Shown piece after piece: positions 12,958 through 22,575 of a DNA stretch of 64,000 nt (position 1 is the first letter of the stretch; each line of letters starts with the position of its first letter). Origin of the DNA: Rossellomorea pakistanensis (lineage in GTDB: Bacteria > Bacillota > Bacilli > Bacillales > Bacillaceae_B). Location of the stretch: NCBI RefSeq assembly GCF_016908495.1, contig NZ_JAFBDZ010000003.1, forward strand, positions 558,001 through 622,000, given 5' to 3'. A program made the translations under genes and the position numbers. The notes beneath the pieces were generated by a model. That model was given only the letters and a program-made list of their open reading frames with translations, ran no database searches and was not told the DNA's origin.

Positions 12958-14082
12958 ATGAGCTCTCAATTATTAGATGCTCTTATTATTTTAGAGAAAG
13001 AAAAAGGAATCTCACGTGATGTGATTATTGAAGCTATTGAAGCTGCTTTAGTCTCGGCATATAAGAGAAATTTCAACCAAGCCCAAAATGTTCGGGTGGA
13101 TCTAAATTTAGAATCTGGGACAATGCGTGTCTTTGCAAGAAAAGAAGTAGTAGATGAGGTATTCGATTCACGTCTAGAGATATCCCTAGAGGATGCGAAG
13201 GATATAAATCCAAGTTATGAAGTGGGTGACATTGTTGAACTAGAAGTTACTCCGAAGGATTTTGGTAGAATTGCTGCCCAAACGGCTAAGCAAGTTGTGA
13301 CCCAACGTGTTCGTGAAGCTGAAAGAGGAATTATTTATTCAGAGTTTGTTGATCGTGAAGAAGATATAATGACAGGAATTGTTCAACGTCAGGATGGTCG
13401 CTTTATTTATGTAGCTCTAGGAAAAATTGAAGCTCTTCTTCCACTGAATGAACAAATGCCTAATGAATCTTACAAGCCACATGATCGTATTAAAGTATTT
13501 ATTACAAAAGTTGAAAAAACAACTAAAGGTCCACAAATATTCGTTTCGAGAACACATCCAGGTCTTTTAAAAAGACTTTTTGAAATTGAAGTTCCTGAAA
13601 TTTTTGATGGAACTGTTGAAATCAAGTCCGTTGCAAGAGAAGCAGGAGATCGTTCTAAAATTTCTGTTCATGCGGAGAATTCAGAAGTTGACCCAGTCGG
13701 AGCGTGTGTAGGAACTAAAGGTGCTCGCGTTCAAGCAATCGTTAACGAATTAAAAGGCGAAAAAATCGATATCGTCCAATGGTCAGAAGATCCTGTAACT
13801 TTTGTAGCGAATGCACTAAGTCCATCAAAAGTATTAGATGTTCAAGTTGATGAGGAAGATAAAGCGACTAAAGTTATTGTTCCGGATTATCAATTATCAC
13901 TTGCGATAGGGAAAAGAGGCCAAAACGCGAGGCTGGCTGCCAAGCTCACGAATTGGAAAATAGACATTAAGAGTGAAACGGATGCTCGCGAACTAGGAAT
14001 CTATCCTCGTGATGACATAGATTTTTCTTCACTAACCGATGATGAAGAAGACTTTATGGATAACGATCATGATCTTGACTAA
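12958..14082 (+). CDS. nusA: Transcription termination/antitermination factor NusA
   Basis: 374-aa RNA-polymerase-associated NusA. An N-terminal RNAP-binding domain (MSSQLLDALIILEKEKGIS) is followed by an S1 domain (about 135-200) and two KH domains. Features are VGACVGTKGARVQAI in KH1 and LAIGKRGQNARLAAKLT in KH2. An acidic tail (DDEEDFMDNDHDLD) ends the protein; the extra C-terminal repeats of proteobacterial NusA are absent, as usual for Firmicutes. ATG 12946 lies directly on the AAGGGGG site, whereas ATG 12958 has workable spacing and matches the family start. Confidence 0.96.
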   Translation: MSSQLLDALIILEKEKGISRDVIIEAIEAALVSAYKRNFNQAQNVRVDLNLESGTMRVFARKEVVDEVFDSRLEISLEDAKDINPSYEVGDIVELEVTPKDFGRIAAQTAKQVVTQRVREAERGIIYSEFVDREEDIMTGIVQRQDGRFIYVALGKIEALLPLNEQMPNESYKPHDRIKVFITKVEKTTKGPQIFVSRTHPGLLKRLFEIEVPEIFDGTVEIKSVAREAGDRSKISVHAENSEVDPVGACVGTKGARVQAIVNELKGEKIDIVQWSEDPVTFVANALSPSKVLDVQVDEEDKATKVIVPDYQLSLAIGKRGQNARLAAKLTNWKIDIKSETDARELGIYPRDDIDFSSLTDDEEDFMDNDHDLD

Positions 14083-14096
14083 GGGGGGAGGAAAAG

Positions 14097-14366
14097 ATGA
14101 GTACTCGAAAAAAAATCCCTTTAAGAAAATGTGTTTCAACTGGTGAAATGAAGCCTAAAAAAGAAATGATTCGAATCGTTCGATCTAAAGAAGGTGAAGT
14201 ATCCATCGACCCGACTGGTAAAAAGTCTGGAAGAGGAGCATACCTCTCCAAGGATAAAGATGCGATTTTAAATGCAAAAAAGAAGAATACTTTAGCCAAT
14301 CACCTGCAAGCCAAAATTGATGACTCTTTATATGAGGAATTATTGCAGCTTGTAGGAAAAGAGTAG
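14097..14366 (+). CDS. ylxR: YlxR family RNA-binding protein (DUF448)
   Basis: 89-aa basic protein of the YlxR family. The family hallmark is visible: RKCVSTGEMKPKKEMIRIV, followed by DPTGKKSGRGAYLS. The family is a small putative nucleic-acid-binding protein encoded between nusA and infB; its exact role is not settled. It lies 14 bases after nusA with GGGGGGAGG upstream. Confidence 0.93.
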   Translation: MSTRKKIPLRKCVSTGEMKPKKEMIRIVRSKEGEVSIDPTGKKSGRGAYLSKDKDAILNAKKKNTLANHLQAKIDDSLYEELLQLVGKE

Positions 14367-14373
14367 CTGTCCT

Positions 14374-14691
14374 ATGAATCAAAATCGATGGGTGTCGCTA
14401 CTTGGGTTGGCCAATCGAGCACGCAAGGTCATTTCCGGAGAAGAACTTGTGTTAAAAGAAGTCCGAAACGGACGAGCGAAATTGGTGTTATTATCCAGAG
14501 ATGCTTCAAACAATACCATGAAAAAAGTAAGAGACAAATGCAACTACTATAAAACGCCCATACTGATGATTGATAATAGAGAAATTTTGGGTCAAGCAAT
14601 TGGAAAAGATGCAAGAGTAGTAGTCACCCTTACCGATGATGGTTTTGCCAAAAAGCTCTCCATGCTGCTCGATGAATCTCAATGGGGGTGA
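14374..14691 (+). CDS. ylxQ: YlxQ, L7Ae/L30e-type ribosomal protein-like RNA-binding protein
   Basis: 105-aa L7Ae-family protein (YlxQ, K-turn-binding family in Firmicutes). Seen: [16 protein letters not shown] at the start, [13 protein letters not shown] in the centre and a [19 protein letters not shown] end, all typical of the fold. It begins 7 bases after ylxR with only a weak ribosome-binding site, suggesting translational coupling, and ends 4 bases before the infB ATG. Confidence 0.92.
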   Translation: MNQNRWVSLLGLANRARKVISGEELVLKEVRNGRAKLVLLSRDASNNTMKKVRDKCNYYKTPILMIDNREILGQAIGKDARVVVTLTDDGFAKKLSMLLDESQWG

Positions 14692-14695
14692 ACAT

Positions 14696-16891
14696 ATGAG
14701 CAAGATGCGTGTATATGAATATGCGAAGAAAGTCAATGTTTCAAGTAAGGATATTATTTCAAAACTAAAAGACATGAATATTGAGGTATCAAACCATATG
14801 GCAACAATTGAAGAGGAGACAGTCAACAAGTTAGATCATACGTATAATAAGTCAACAGACACAAAAGAAAACATGGGTACTAAATCGAGAGGGAATTCAC
14901 CACAAAATAGTACGAATTCAGTGAATGAGAATGACAACTCCCCTTCTAAAGAAAAGGTTAAATCCGCTCCTAAAAATCGTGAGGGCAAAAAGCATTCCCA
15001 AGAGACTCAATCTAAGGAGAAAAAGGTCTTCAATAACAATAATAATACCAATAAAAAAGGCCGAAACAACCGAAACAATAAAAAACAGAATCGTAATGTG
15101 AAGTCTACCTTTGTTCCAACTCCACCAAAGAAAAAAGAATTACCTGAAAAGATTACCTTTACAGAATCCTTGACGGTTGCTGAACTTGCGAAAAAGCTGC
15201 ACAGAGAGCCATCGGAAGTAATCAAAAAGTTATTCATGCTTGGAGTCATGGCAACGATCAATCAAGATCTTGAAAAAGAAGCGATTGAACTAATAGCAAC
15301 TGATTATGGTGTAGAAGTAGAAGAAGAAATTTTAGTAGATAATACAGACTTAGACACATACTTCACAGAGGATGACGAAGGCAGTGTAGAAGAAAGACCT
15401 TCTGTTGTAACGATTATGGGTCACGTTGACCACGGGAAAACAACACTTCTTGACTCAATCCGTAACACGAAAGTGACAGAAGGAGAAGCTGGCGGAATCA
15501 CACAACATATCGGTGCCTATCAAGTTACAGTAGATGGAAAGAAAATAACATTCCTAGATACACCTGGACATGCTGCATTTACAACAATGCGCGCTAGAGG
15601 AGCTCAGGTAACAGATATTGCGATTATTGTTGTGGCTGCTGATGATGGTGTTATGCCGCAAACAGTAGAAGCCATCAACCATGCAAAAGCTGCTGAGGTT
15701 CCAATCATTATTGCTGTAAATAAAATGGATAAAGAAGCTGCGAACCCTGATCGTGTCATGCAGGAGTTAACAGAATATGAATTAGTTCCTGAAGCTTGGG
15801 GCGGGGACACGATTTTCGTTCCACTTTCTGCATTAAGCGGAGATGGAATAGATGACTTATTAGAAATGATTGTTCTTGTAAGTGAGGTTGAAGAGCTTAA
15901 AGCGAATCCAAACAGAAATGCCATTGGAACTGTAATTGAAGCGCAATTAGATAAAGGCCGTGGATCAGTGGCTACGCTACTTGTCCAAAACGGGACGCTG
16001 CGTGTTGGAGATCCTATCGTTGTAGGAAATACATTTGGTCGCGTTCGTGCAATGGTGAATGATTTAGGTCGTCGTGTTAAAGATGCTGGACCATCCACAC
16101 CAGTTGAAATCACTGGATTAAATGATGTACCACAAGCTGGAGATCGTTTTGCTGTACTTGATGATGAAAAAACAGCACGAGCAGTAGGGGAATCGCGTGC
16201 ACAACAAGCTCTGCAGGCACAACGAAGCGAAAAATCTAGAGTAAGCCTAGACAACTTGTTTGAACAAATGAAACAAGGGGAAATGAAAGAACTAAACCTT
16301 GTATTGAAAGCAGATGTTCAAGGTTCAGTTGAGGCTCTCGCAGCATCTCTTCAAAAAATTGAAGTAGAAGGTGTAAACGTTAAGATCATTCATACTGGCG
16401 CAGGTGCGATCAACGAATCTGATATTTCACTCGCAGCTGCTTCCAACGCAATTGTGATAGGATTTAACGTTCGTCCTGATGTTAATGCTAAACGTGCGGC
16501 TGAAGCTGAAGATGTTGAAATCCGTCTTCACCGCATAATTTATAATGTGATTGAAGAAATCGAATCAGCGATGAAAGGTATGCTTGATCCTGAATTTGAA
16601 GAAAAAATTATTGGTCAAGCTGAAGTTCGTCAAACATTTAAAGTGTCTAAAGTTGGGACAATTGCGGGAAGCTATGTAGTAGAGGGGAAAATCTCTCGTG
16701 ATAGTGGCGTTCGTTTGATTCGAGACGGGATTGTTATTTTTGAAGGGGAGCTGGATGCTCTTAAACGCTTTAAAGATGATGCCAAAGAAGTGGCAAAAGG
16801 GTATGAATGTGGAATCACAATTAAGAATTTTAATGATATAAAAGAAGGCGATGTAATAGAAGCCTTTATTATGGAAGAGATTAAAAGATAA
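14696..16891 (+). CDS. infB: Translation initiation factor IF-2
   Basis: 731-aa IF-2 GTPase that recruits initiator tRNA and promotes subunit joining. An N-terminal helical IF2_N module ([20 protein letters not shown]) is followed by a disordered Asn/Lys-rich linker (about 60-165) and a second IF2_N module. The G domain starts near residue 241 with G1 [10 protein letters not shown]3 DTPGHAAF and G4 NKMDK. Beta-barrel and C-terminal fMet-tRNA-binding domains follow. ATG 14696 has GGGGGTGA upstream. The TAA stop overlaps the ylxP ATG. Confidence 0.97.
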   Translation: MSKMRVYEYAKKVNVSSKDIISKLKDMNIEVSNHMATIEEETVNKLDHTYNKSTDTKENMGTKSRGNSPQNSTNSVNENDNSPSKEKVKSAPKNREGKKHSQETQSKEKKVFNNNNNTNKKGRNNRNNKKQNRNVKSTFVPTPPKKKELPEKITFTESLTVAELAKKLHREPSEVIKKLFMLGVMATINQDLEKEAIELIATDYGVEVEEEILVDNTDLDTYFTEDDEGSVEERPSVVTIMGHVDHGKTTLLDSIRNTKVTEGEAGGITQHIGAYQVTVDGKKITFLDTPGHAAFTTMRARGAQVTDIAIIVVAADDGVMPQTVEAINHAKAAEVPIIIAVNKMDKEAANPDRVMQELTEYELVPEAWGGDTIFVPLSALSGDGIDDLLEMIVLVSEVEELKANPNRNAIGTVIEAQLDKGRGSVATLLVQNGTLRVGDPIVVGNTFGRVRAMVNDLGRRVKDAGPSTPVEITGLNDVPQAGDRFAVLDDEKTARAVGESRAQQALQAQRSEKSRVSLDNLFEQMKQGEMKELNLVLKADVQGSVEALAASLQKIEVEGVNVKIIHTGAGAINESDISLAAASNAIVIGFNVRPDVNAKRAAEAEDVEIRLHRIIYNVIEEIESAMKGMLDPEFEEKIIGQAEVRQTFKVSKVGTIAGSYVVEGKISRDSGVRLIRDGIVIFEGELDALKRFKDDAKEVAKGYECGITIKNFNDIKEGDVIEAFIMEEIKR

Positions 16892-17169
16892 TGATTCATT
16901 ATGTAGAGTGTGAATGTATAATCCATGATTCTCATTCTCTTAAGGAAAAGAGAGCCGTGCTTCAGCGAGTGCTGACACGGCTCAAACAAAAATTAAATGT
17001 GTCCGTTTCAGAAATTGATCACCAGGATGTATGGCAACGGACTAGGATTGGGATTGTAGCAGTTGCATCTTCTTTGAAAGCGGCTGAAAAAGAAATAGAC
17101 AATGCTCTTAAAGTGATTGACTCTTTTCCAGAGTGGGAAAGAGGAGAAACGGTGCATGAAACACGTTAA
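16891..17169 (+). CDS. ylxP: YlxP family protein (DUF503)
   Basis: 92-aa member of the DUF503/YlxP family, encoded between infB and rbfA in Firmicutes. It has the family's HSLKEKRAVLQRVLTRLKQK and SEIDHQDVWQRTRIGIVAVAS segments, predicting a ferredoxin-like alpha/beta fold. Function unknown; operon position suggests a ribosome- or RNA-related role. Its start overlaps the infB stop by one base. Confidence 0.92.
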   Translation: MIHYVECECIIHDSHSLKEKRAVLQRVLTRLKQKLNVSVSEIDHQDVWQRTRIGIVAVASSLKAAEKEIDNALKVIDSFPEWERGETVHETR

Positions 17170-17190
17170 AATGAATTTGAGGTGATATTG

Positions 17191-17553
17191 ATGAGCCATC
17201 GTGCAAATCGTGTTGGTGAACAAATGAAAAAAGAGCTCAGCGATATTATCGGACGCAAAATAAAAGATCCTCGTATTGGTTTTGTCACAGTTACTGATGT
17301 TCAAGTCTCTGGCGATCTTCAACAAGCAAAAGTTTATATTACAGTCCTTGGTGATGAAGAACAACGAGAAAATACATTAAAGGGTCTTGCAAAAGCGAAA
17401 GGTTTTATTCGTTCAGAAATTGGTGGGCGCGTACGTTTGCGCAAAACACCAGAGATTATCTTTGAATTTGATGAATCCATTAATTATGGCAATCGAATCG
17501 AATCAATTATTAAAAAAATTCAAGACGAAGATGAATACGAAGATCAAGACTGA
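17191..17553 (+). CDS. rbfA: 30S ribosome-binding factor RbfA
   Basis: 120-aa KH-like ribosome maturation factor acting on the 16S 5' helix region. Diagnostic segments are [47 protein letters not shown] and [21 protein letters not shown]. The frame begins at GTG 17182, but GAGGTGA at 17179-17185 fits ATG 17191. Last gene of the nusA-infB operon before a terminator-like hairpin. Confidence 0.95.
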   Translation: MSHRANRVGEQMKKELSDIIGRKIKDPRIGFVTVTDVQVSGDLQQAKVYITVLGDEEQRENTLKGLAKAKGFIRSEIGGRVRLRKTPEIIFEFDESINYGNRIESIIKKIQDEDEYEDQD

Positions 17554-17567
17554 TTCATCTAATAATG

Positions 17568-17620
17568 TGGCTGTCTAATAAGGTGAATGGTGAATAAACC
17601 CTTATAAGGCAGCCATTTTT
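17568..17620 (+). terminator. Terminator between rbfA and truB
   Basis: A 16-bp nearly perfect stem (TGGCTGTCTAATAAGG with CCTTATAAGGCAGCCA; one mismatch and one G-U) with a 16-nt loop, followed by TTTTT. It probably reduces read-through into truB-ribF. Confidence 0.85.
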
Positions 17621-17656
17621 GTATGTAGAAAATGGTTTAAGTAAGGAGTGAAAGGC

Positions 17657-18565
17657 ATGGATGGAATTCTGCCTTTATGGAAGCCAAAAGGTCTAACATC
17701 GCATGATTGTGTGTTCAAAGTAAGAAAGCTACTTAAAATGAAAAAGGTGGGTCATACTGGAACCCTAGACCCAGATGTAACAGGTGTTCTACCTATTTGT
17801 TTAGGAAGGGGCACTAAAATCGCTCAATACATTACCGATAGCGGTAAGTCCTACGAAGGAGAAGTAACTCTAGGTTTTTCAACCACTACAGAAGACGCTT
17901 CTGGTGAATTAGTGGAAGAAAAAAAAGTGAATCGCACGATAATGAGAGAAGAGATTATGTCGATATTCAATCGTTTGGAAGGAGAAATCACCCAAGTACC
18001 TCCTATGTTTTCTGCCGTAAAGGTAAATGGTAAGAGATTATATGAATATGCAAGGCAGGGGATAGAGGTTGAACGTCCATCAAGAGTAGTCCAAATCAAG
18101 TCCCTTACATTATTAGATGAAAGGCAGGAATTTAAGGGGGATCTCATTTCTTTTAAGTTTAGAGTTTCTTGTAGTAAAGGGACATACATACGTACGTTAG
18201 CCGTTACAATAGGCGAAAAGCTTGGCATTCCCGCTCATATGTCAGGGCTTACAAGAGTTCAATCTGCGTCATTTACTGAGGCAGACTGCGTGACACTTGA
18301 AGAAATTCAGACACTTATCGAATGTAATGAAATTTCAAAAGCAATCTTTCCGATTGAGGATGGTCTCTCTCATTTGCCGAAATGGGAAATTAGTGATACA
18401 TTAGCAGAGAAAGTTAAGAATGGTGCAAGGCTAGAATTACCAGAGGATTGGCCAATAGATGAAGAAGTCGTAATGATGGAAAATGGAAAAGCGATTGCAA
18501 TTTATCATGTTCATCCAGAAAAAGAAGGAACGATTAAACCGGTAAAAGTACTGTATAACGACTAG
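17657..18565 (+). CDS. truB: tRNA pseudouridine synthase B (tRNA Psi55)
   Basis: 302-aa pseudouridine synthase forming Psi55 in the T-loop of tRNAs. The catalytic-Asp motif GHTGTLDPDVTGVLPICLGRGTK (Asp near residue 37) is present, with KWEISDTLAEKVKNG in a C-terminal PUA-like region. GTG 17648 is in frame but sits on the AAGGAG. ATG 17657 has normal spacing and gives MDGILPLWKPKGLTSHDC, matching family starts. Confidence 0.96.
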   Translation: MDGILPLWKPKGLTSHDCVFKVRKLLKMKKVGHTGTLDPDVTGVLPICLGRGTKIAQYITDSGKSYEGEVTLGFSTTTEDASGELVEEKKVNRTIMREEIMSIFNRLEGEITQVPPMFSAVKVNGKRLYEYARQGIEVERPSRVVQIKSLTLLDERQEFKGDLISFKFRVSCSKGTYIRTLAVTIGEKLGIPAHMSGLTRVQSASFTEADCVTLEEIQTLIECNEISKAIFPIEDGLSHLPKWEISDTLAEKVKNGARLELPEDWPIDEEVVMMENGKAIAIYHVHPEKEGTIKPVKVLYND

Positions 18566-18583
18566 TGAAACAGGTGAGGAAAA

Positions 18584-19540
18584 GTGAAAATCATAACCAT
18601 TCATCATCCCCATAGCTTCCATAAAGATGATTTTCCTCCGCTATCAATGGCATTAGGCTATTTTGATGGCGTCCATAGAGGGCATCAAAACGTGATGGGG
18701 AAAGCAAAGCAAATAGCTGATGAACAAAATTTGAAATCCGCTGTTATGACGTTTGACCCCCATCCTTCTGTTGTATTAGGTAGAAAACATAAACATGTTC
18801 AATTCATTACACCTCTTATAGATAAAGAAGAACTAATAAAGGATATAGGAATTGATTACCTATTTATCGTTAGATTCACTTCTGACTTTGCGAACTTGCA
18901 ACCACAAGAGTTTGTTGATCAATATCTAATAAAATTCAATGTAAAGCACGTTGTTGCGGGATTTGATTATAGTTATGGCAGGCTTGGGAAAGGAACGATG
19001 GAAACTCTCCCGTTCCATTCGAGGGATCTTTTTTCTCAAACCACTGTCAGTAAATTAACAGATGGTGATGTGAAAGTAAGTTCTACATTAATAAGAGATA
19101 GGTTAGGAAATGGGGATATGACAAAGGTTTCTACTCTTTTAGGACGCAATTATCGTACAAAAGGTACAGTCATTCACGGGGACAAAAGAGGGCGGAAGAT
19201 AGGCTTTCCAACTGCTAATATTGAATTATCAGAGGACTATATAATCCCTAATAATGGTGTATATTCCGTTAGAATCATGGTTCAAGGCAAATGGTATAAT
19301 GGGGTGTGTAATGTAGGGTATAAACCAACATTTAACGATCCAGATCACGTCTCACTCTCGATTGAAGTCCACATATTTGATTTTGAAGGAAGTATATACG
19401 GTGAGGAAGTAATTGTCGAATGGCACGATCGCATCCGATCTGAGAAAAAGTTTAACGGAATCGATCAGTTAATCGATCAAATTGAAAAGGATAAATTAAC
19501 TGCTATTCACTATTTTTCTGCCTATTCCCATAAAGAGTAA
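18584..19540 (+). CDS. ribF: Bifunctional riboflavin kinase / FAD synthetase
   Basis: 318-aa two-domain enzyme making FMN and then FAD. The N-terminal nucleotidyltransferase domain (1-180) carries LGYFDGVHRGHQNV and MTFDPHPSVVL. The C-terminal flavokinase domain carries GTVIHGDKRGRKIGFPTANI and NGVYSVRI. GTG start with GGTGAGGA upstream; 18 bases after truB, the usual truB-ribF pair. Confidence 0.96.
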   Translation: MKIITIHHPHSFHKDDFPPLSMALGYFDGVHRGHQNVMGKAKQIADEQNLKSAVMTFDPHPSVVLGRKHKHVQFITPLIDKEELIKDIGIDYLFIVRFTSDFANLQPQEFVDQYLIKFNVKHVVAGFDYSYGRLGKGTMETLPFHSRDLFSQTTVSKLTDGDVKVSSTLIRDRLGNGDMTKVSTLLGRNYRTKGTVIHGDKRGRKIGFPTANIELSEDYIIPNNGVYSVRIMVQGKWYNGVCNVGYKPTFNDPDHVSLSIEVHIFDFEGSIYGEEVIVEWHDRIRSEKKFNGIDQLIDQIEKDKLTAIHYFSAYSHKE

Positions 19541-19581
19541 AAGGGTTTCATTCCATTTTGGCAGATTTATCGGACTAACCC

Positions 19582-19610
19582 TTGCATTTTAACAGAAATA
19601 GTAGTATTCT
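19582..19610 (+). promoter_or_regulatory. Sigma-A promoter for rpsO
   Basis: TTGCAT (19582-19587), a 17-nt spacer, and TATTCT (19605-19610). Transcription would start near 19617, giving a leader of about 93 nt before rpsO. Confidence 0.65.
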
Positions 19611-19629
19611 ATTAAACGTATGACATGAA

Positions 19630-19672
19630 CCGTTGCTTGGCAACACGATTCTCCAACGTTTGCTCAGTAATA
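19630..19672 (+). promoter_or_regulatory. Structured rpsO leader, possible S15 autoregulatory site
   Basis: The leader contains GTTGCTTGGCAAC (a 4-bp hairpin) followed about 14 nt later by CCAACG. The same CGTTG strand can pair with either the proximal CAAC or the distal CAACG, so two mutually exclusive folds are possible. Ribosomal protein S15 represses its own mRNA through a structured leader in several bacteria. That this leader does so is inference. Confidence 0.45.
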
Positions 19673-19709
19673 GGGGATTTTCAGAAAGAAATTTTAGGAG
19701 GTGAATAGG

Positions 19710-19979
19710 ATGGCTATCACTCAAGAGCGTAAAAACGAACTAATCAGTGAGTATAAAACTCATGATAATGACACTGGATCACCAGAAGTTCAAATTGCTA
19801 TCCTTACAGAAGAGATCAATAATCTGAACGAACATTTACGTACTCACAAGAAAGACCACCACTCTCGTCGCGGTCTTTTGAAAATGGTAGGACGTCGTCG
19901 TAATCTTTTAACTTACTTACGTAATAAAGACGTACCACGCTACCGTGAGTTAATCAACAGACTAGGCTTACGTCGATAA
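19710..19979 (+). CDS. rpsO: 30S ribosomal protein S15
   Basis: 89-aa primary 16S rRNA-binding protein of the 30S platform. Conserved stretches are [39 protein letters not shown] and [14 protein letters not shown]. An upstream in-frame GTG (19701) falls within the AGGAGGTG ribosome-binding site, so ATG 19710 is the start. It is a single-gene unit with its own promoter and terminator ahead of pnp. Confidence 0.98.
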   Translation: MAITQERKNELISEYKTHDNDTGSPEVQIAILTEEINNLNEHLRTHKKDHHSRRGLLKMVGRRRNLLTYLRNKDVPRYRELINRLGLRR

Positions 19980-19989
19980 TGATTCTAGG

Positions 19990-20014
19990 AAGCGGGATTT
20001 ATTCCCGCTTTTTT
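19990..20014 (+). terminator. Intrinsic terminator after rpsO
   Basis: Eight-bp stem AAGCGGGA / TCCCGCTT, 5-nt loop, followed by TTTT. Confidence 0.9.
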
Positions 20015-20219
20015 CTTAGAAAAAATTTCCAGTAGAATGCTACCTTACGAATCATTTCAATTGTGGCATTCTTATTTATTTCATACCTCTAAAAATTCTT
20101 TATTATTTATAAATAACGGAATACTTTTATGAACATTTTGACCACAATACATAATAAATGCCTATTTACAATGCTTTTCAACACATCGTGTTTTGAATAG
20201 ATTTAATTCAGTCAATGAT

Positions 20220-20237
20220 CTTCTTACTAGTAAGAAG
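20220..20237 (+). promoter_or_regulatory. Palindromic hairpin in the pnp leader
   Basis: CTTCTTACTAGTAAGAAG is an 18-base perfect palindrome ending about 11 bases before the pnp ribosome-binding site (AGAGAGGGG). It would form a short hairpin in the pnp mRNA. In E. coli pnp is autocontrolled through a leader stem; whether this hairpin plays a similar role is unknown. The surrounding leader (20015-20219) is A+T-rich and I see nothing else definite in it. Confidence 0.5.
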
Positions 20238-20259
20238 CGAGATAAGAGAGGGGTTTAAT

Positions 20260-22380
20260 ATGGAACAAACGAAACAAGAATTCTCCATAGATTGGGCTGG
20301 CCGTCAAATGACAGTTGAATATGGTCAACTGGCTAAACAAGCAAACGGTGCAGTATTAATTCGTTATGGTGATACAGTAGTATTAAGTACAGCGACAGCT
20401 TCAAAAGAACCAAAGCAATTAGACTTTTTTCCACTTACCGTAAATTATGAGGAACGTCTTTATGCAGTAGGTAAAATCCCTGGAGGGTTTATTAAAAGGG
20501 AAGGACGTCCAAGTGAAAAAGCAATTCTTGCAAGCCGCTTAATTGACCGACCGATTCGTCCATTATTTGCAGATGGATTTCGAAATGAAGTACAGGTCAT
20601 TAGCATCGTCATGAGTGTTGATCAAAATTGTTCTTCTGAAATGGCTGCAATGTTTGGATCCTCACTTGCATTAAGTGTATCCGATATTCCATTTGAAGGG
20701 CCTATTGCAGGCGTTGTAGTCGGCTTAATTGATGATCAGTTTGTCATTAATCCAACAGTTGAAGAGCTTGAAAAAAGTGAAATCAATTTATCCGTTGCGG
20801 GTACAAAAGATGCTATTAACATGGTTGAGGCTGGAGCAAATGAAGTCTCAGAAGAAAAAATGCTTGAAGCTATTATGTTTGGCCATGAAGAAATTAAGCG
20901 ACTTATTGCCTTCCAAGAAGAAATAGTTGCAAAAGTCGGGAAAGAAAAAATCGATGTTACTCTTTTTGAGCTCGATAAAGATATTGAATCTTCCGTTCGA
21001 GATATGGCTGGACAAGAACTTGTTTCGGCAATCCAAGTTCAGGAAAAACATGCTCGAGAAGCTGCGATAAAAGAAGTAAAAGAAAAAGTCATTACCTCAT
21101 ATGAAGAAAAAGAATCAGATGAGGAAACACTTAAACAAGTTAAAAAAATCTTAGATAAACTTGTGAAAGAAGAAGTTCGTCGTCTTATTACTGAAGAAAA
21201 GGTTCGCCCAGATGGCCGTAATCCTGATGAAATTAGACCTTTATCTTCTCAGGTTGGCCTCCTGCCGCGTACACACGGCTCCGGTTTGTTCACCCGTGGA
21301 CAGACACAAGCCTTAAGTATTTGTACTCTTGGTGCATTAGGTGATGTTCAAATCCTGGATGGTCTAGGTATTGAAGAATCAAAAAGATTCATGCATCATT
21401 ACAATTTCCCACAGTTCAGTGTAGGTGAAACAGGACCTATTAGAGGACCGGGTCGTCGTGAAATCGGACACGGTGCACTTGGCGAACGTGCTCTTGAACC
21501 AGTTATTCCAAATGAAAAAGATTTCCCATATACAATTCGTCTTGTGTCTGAAGTGTTAGAGTCCAATGGATCTACATCACAAGCTAGTATATGTGGAAGC
21601 ACACTTGCAATGATGGATGCTGGAGTTCCAATTAAAGCACCAGTAGCTGGAATTGCCATGGGACTTGTAAGTTCAGGTGAACATTATACAATTCTGACAG
21701 ATATTCAAGGAATGGAAGACTTCTTAGGAGATATGGATTTTAAAGTTGCAGGTACATCTAAAGGTGTAACGGCTCTGCAAATGGATATTAAGATTGAAGG
21801 TCTTTCTCGCGAGATTTTGGAAGAGGCTCTTCTTCAAGCGAAACGTGGACGTATGCATATTCTAGAAAGTATGCTATCGACTATTTCTGAATCACGCCAA
21901 CAACTTTCTCAATATGCACCTAAGATCCTTACAATGGCTATAAAACCTGATAAAATCAGAGATGTTATTGGACCAAGCGGGAAGCAAATTAACAAAATTA
22001 TTGAAGAAACTGGCGTAAAGGTCGATATTGAACAAGATGGTACAATTTTCATTTCATCTGTAGATGAAGAAGCTAATAAAAAAGCTAAGAAAATCATCGA
22101 AGATATCGTTCGTGAAGTTGAAGTTGGCCAAATGTATCTAGGTACAGTGAAGCGTATCGAGAAGTTCGGTACCTTTGTTGAAATCTTTAGTGGAAAAGAT
22201 GGGCTTGTCCATATTTCTGAGCTTGCAGAAGAAAGAGTACGTAAAGTAGAAGATGTCGTTTCAATTGGAGACGAGATTCTTGTAAAAGTAATTGATATTG
22301 ATAACCAAGGTCGAGTAAATTTATCTCGTAAAGCTGTCCTTAAAGAGCAGCGTGAAAAAGCGGAACAAGAACAAAAATAG
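20260..22380 (+). CDS. pnp: Polyribonucleotide nucleotidyltransferase (PNPase)
   Basis: 706-aa phosphorolytic 3'-5' exoribonuclease of the RNA degradosome; RNase Y, a partner in Bacillus, is encoded later in this window. Two RNase PH-like domains are visible: [14 protein letters not shown] in the first, [14 protein letters not shown] and [17 protein letters not shown] in the second. They are joined by a helical linker. A KH domain ([14 protein letters not shown], near 568) and an S1 domain ([17 protein letters not shown]) follow. The frame is open to 20215, but ATG 20260 has AGAGAGGGG and the normal start. Confidence 0.97.
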   Translation: MEQTKQEFSIDWAGRQMTVEYGQLAKQANGAVLIRYGDTVVLSTATASKEPKQLDFFPLTVNYEERLYAVGKIPGGFIKREGRPSEKAILASRLIDRPIRPLFADGFRNEVQVISIVMSVDQNCSSEMAAMFGSSLALSVSDIPFEGPIAGVVVGLIDDQFVINPTVEELEKSEINLSVAGTKDAINMVEAGANEVSEEKMLEAIMFGHEEIKRLIAFQEEIVAKVGKEKIDVTLFELDKDIESSVRDMAGQELVSAIQVQEKHAREAAIKEVKEKVITSYEEKESDEETLKQVKKILDKLVKEEVRRLITEEKVRPDGRNPDEIRPLSSQVGLLPRTHGSGLFTRGQTQALSICTLGALGDVQILDGLGIEESKRFMHHYNFPQFSVGETGPIRGPGRREIGHGALGERALEPVIPNEKDFPYTIRLVSEVLESNGSTSQASICGSTLAMMDAGVPIKAPVAGIAMGLVSSGEHYTILTDIQGMEDFLGDMDFKVAGTSKGVTALQMDIKIEGLSREILEEALLQAKRGRMHILESMLSTISESRQQLSQYAPKILTMAIKPDKIRDVIGPSGKQINKIIEETGVKVDIEQDGTIFISSVDEEANKKAKKIIEDIVREVEVGQMYLGTVKRIEKFGTFVEIFSGKDGLVHISELAEERVRKVEDVVSIGDEILVKVIDIDNQGRVNLSRKAVLKEQREKAEQEQK

Positions 22381-22391
22381 TGATTTAAAAT

Positions 22392-22462
22392 GAGTTGACC
22401 ATAAAAATATTCGATCTATTTCCTATCAGGATAGATTTGAAATTATGGATCAGCTCTTTTTT
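22392..22462 (+). terminator. Terminator after pnp
   Basis: GAGTTGACCATAA (22392-22404) pairs with TTATGGATCAGCTC (22443-22456) with one bulge, followed by TTTTTT. An inner hairpin ATCTAT / ATAGAT sits in the loop. The TGACC core is shared with other intergenic stems here. Confidence 0.8.
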
Positions 22463-22575
22463 ATTAGACCCCATCTGATAAGATCTTCATATTCTGTTTA
22501 ATCTCGGTTGATGTACAGTTCTACCTCGTCCCGTTCCTTCATATGAATGTAAGGAAGAGGAAGGTGAAAACCATA

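Noticed and set aside
15604..16254. 216-codon minus-strand ORF inside infB
   Set aside because: Lies fully antisense to the GTPase domain of IF-2, has no ribosome-binding site and a Ser/Thr-rich composition typical of antisense shadows.
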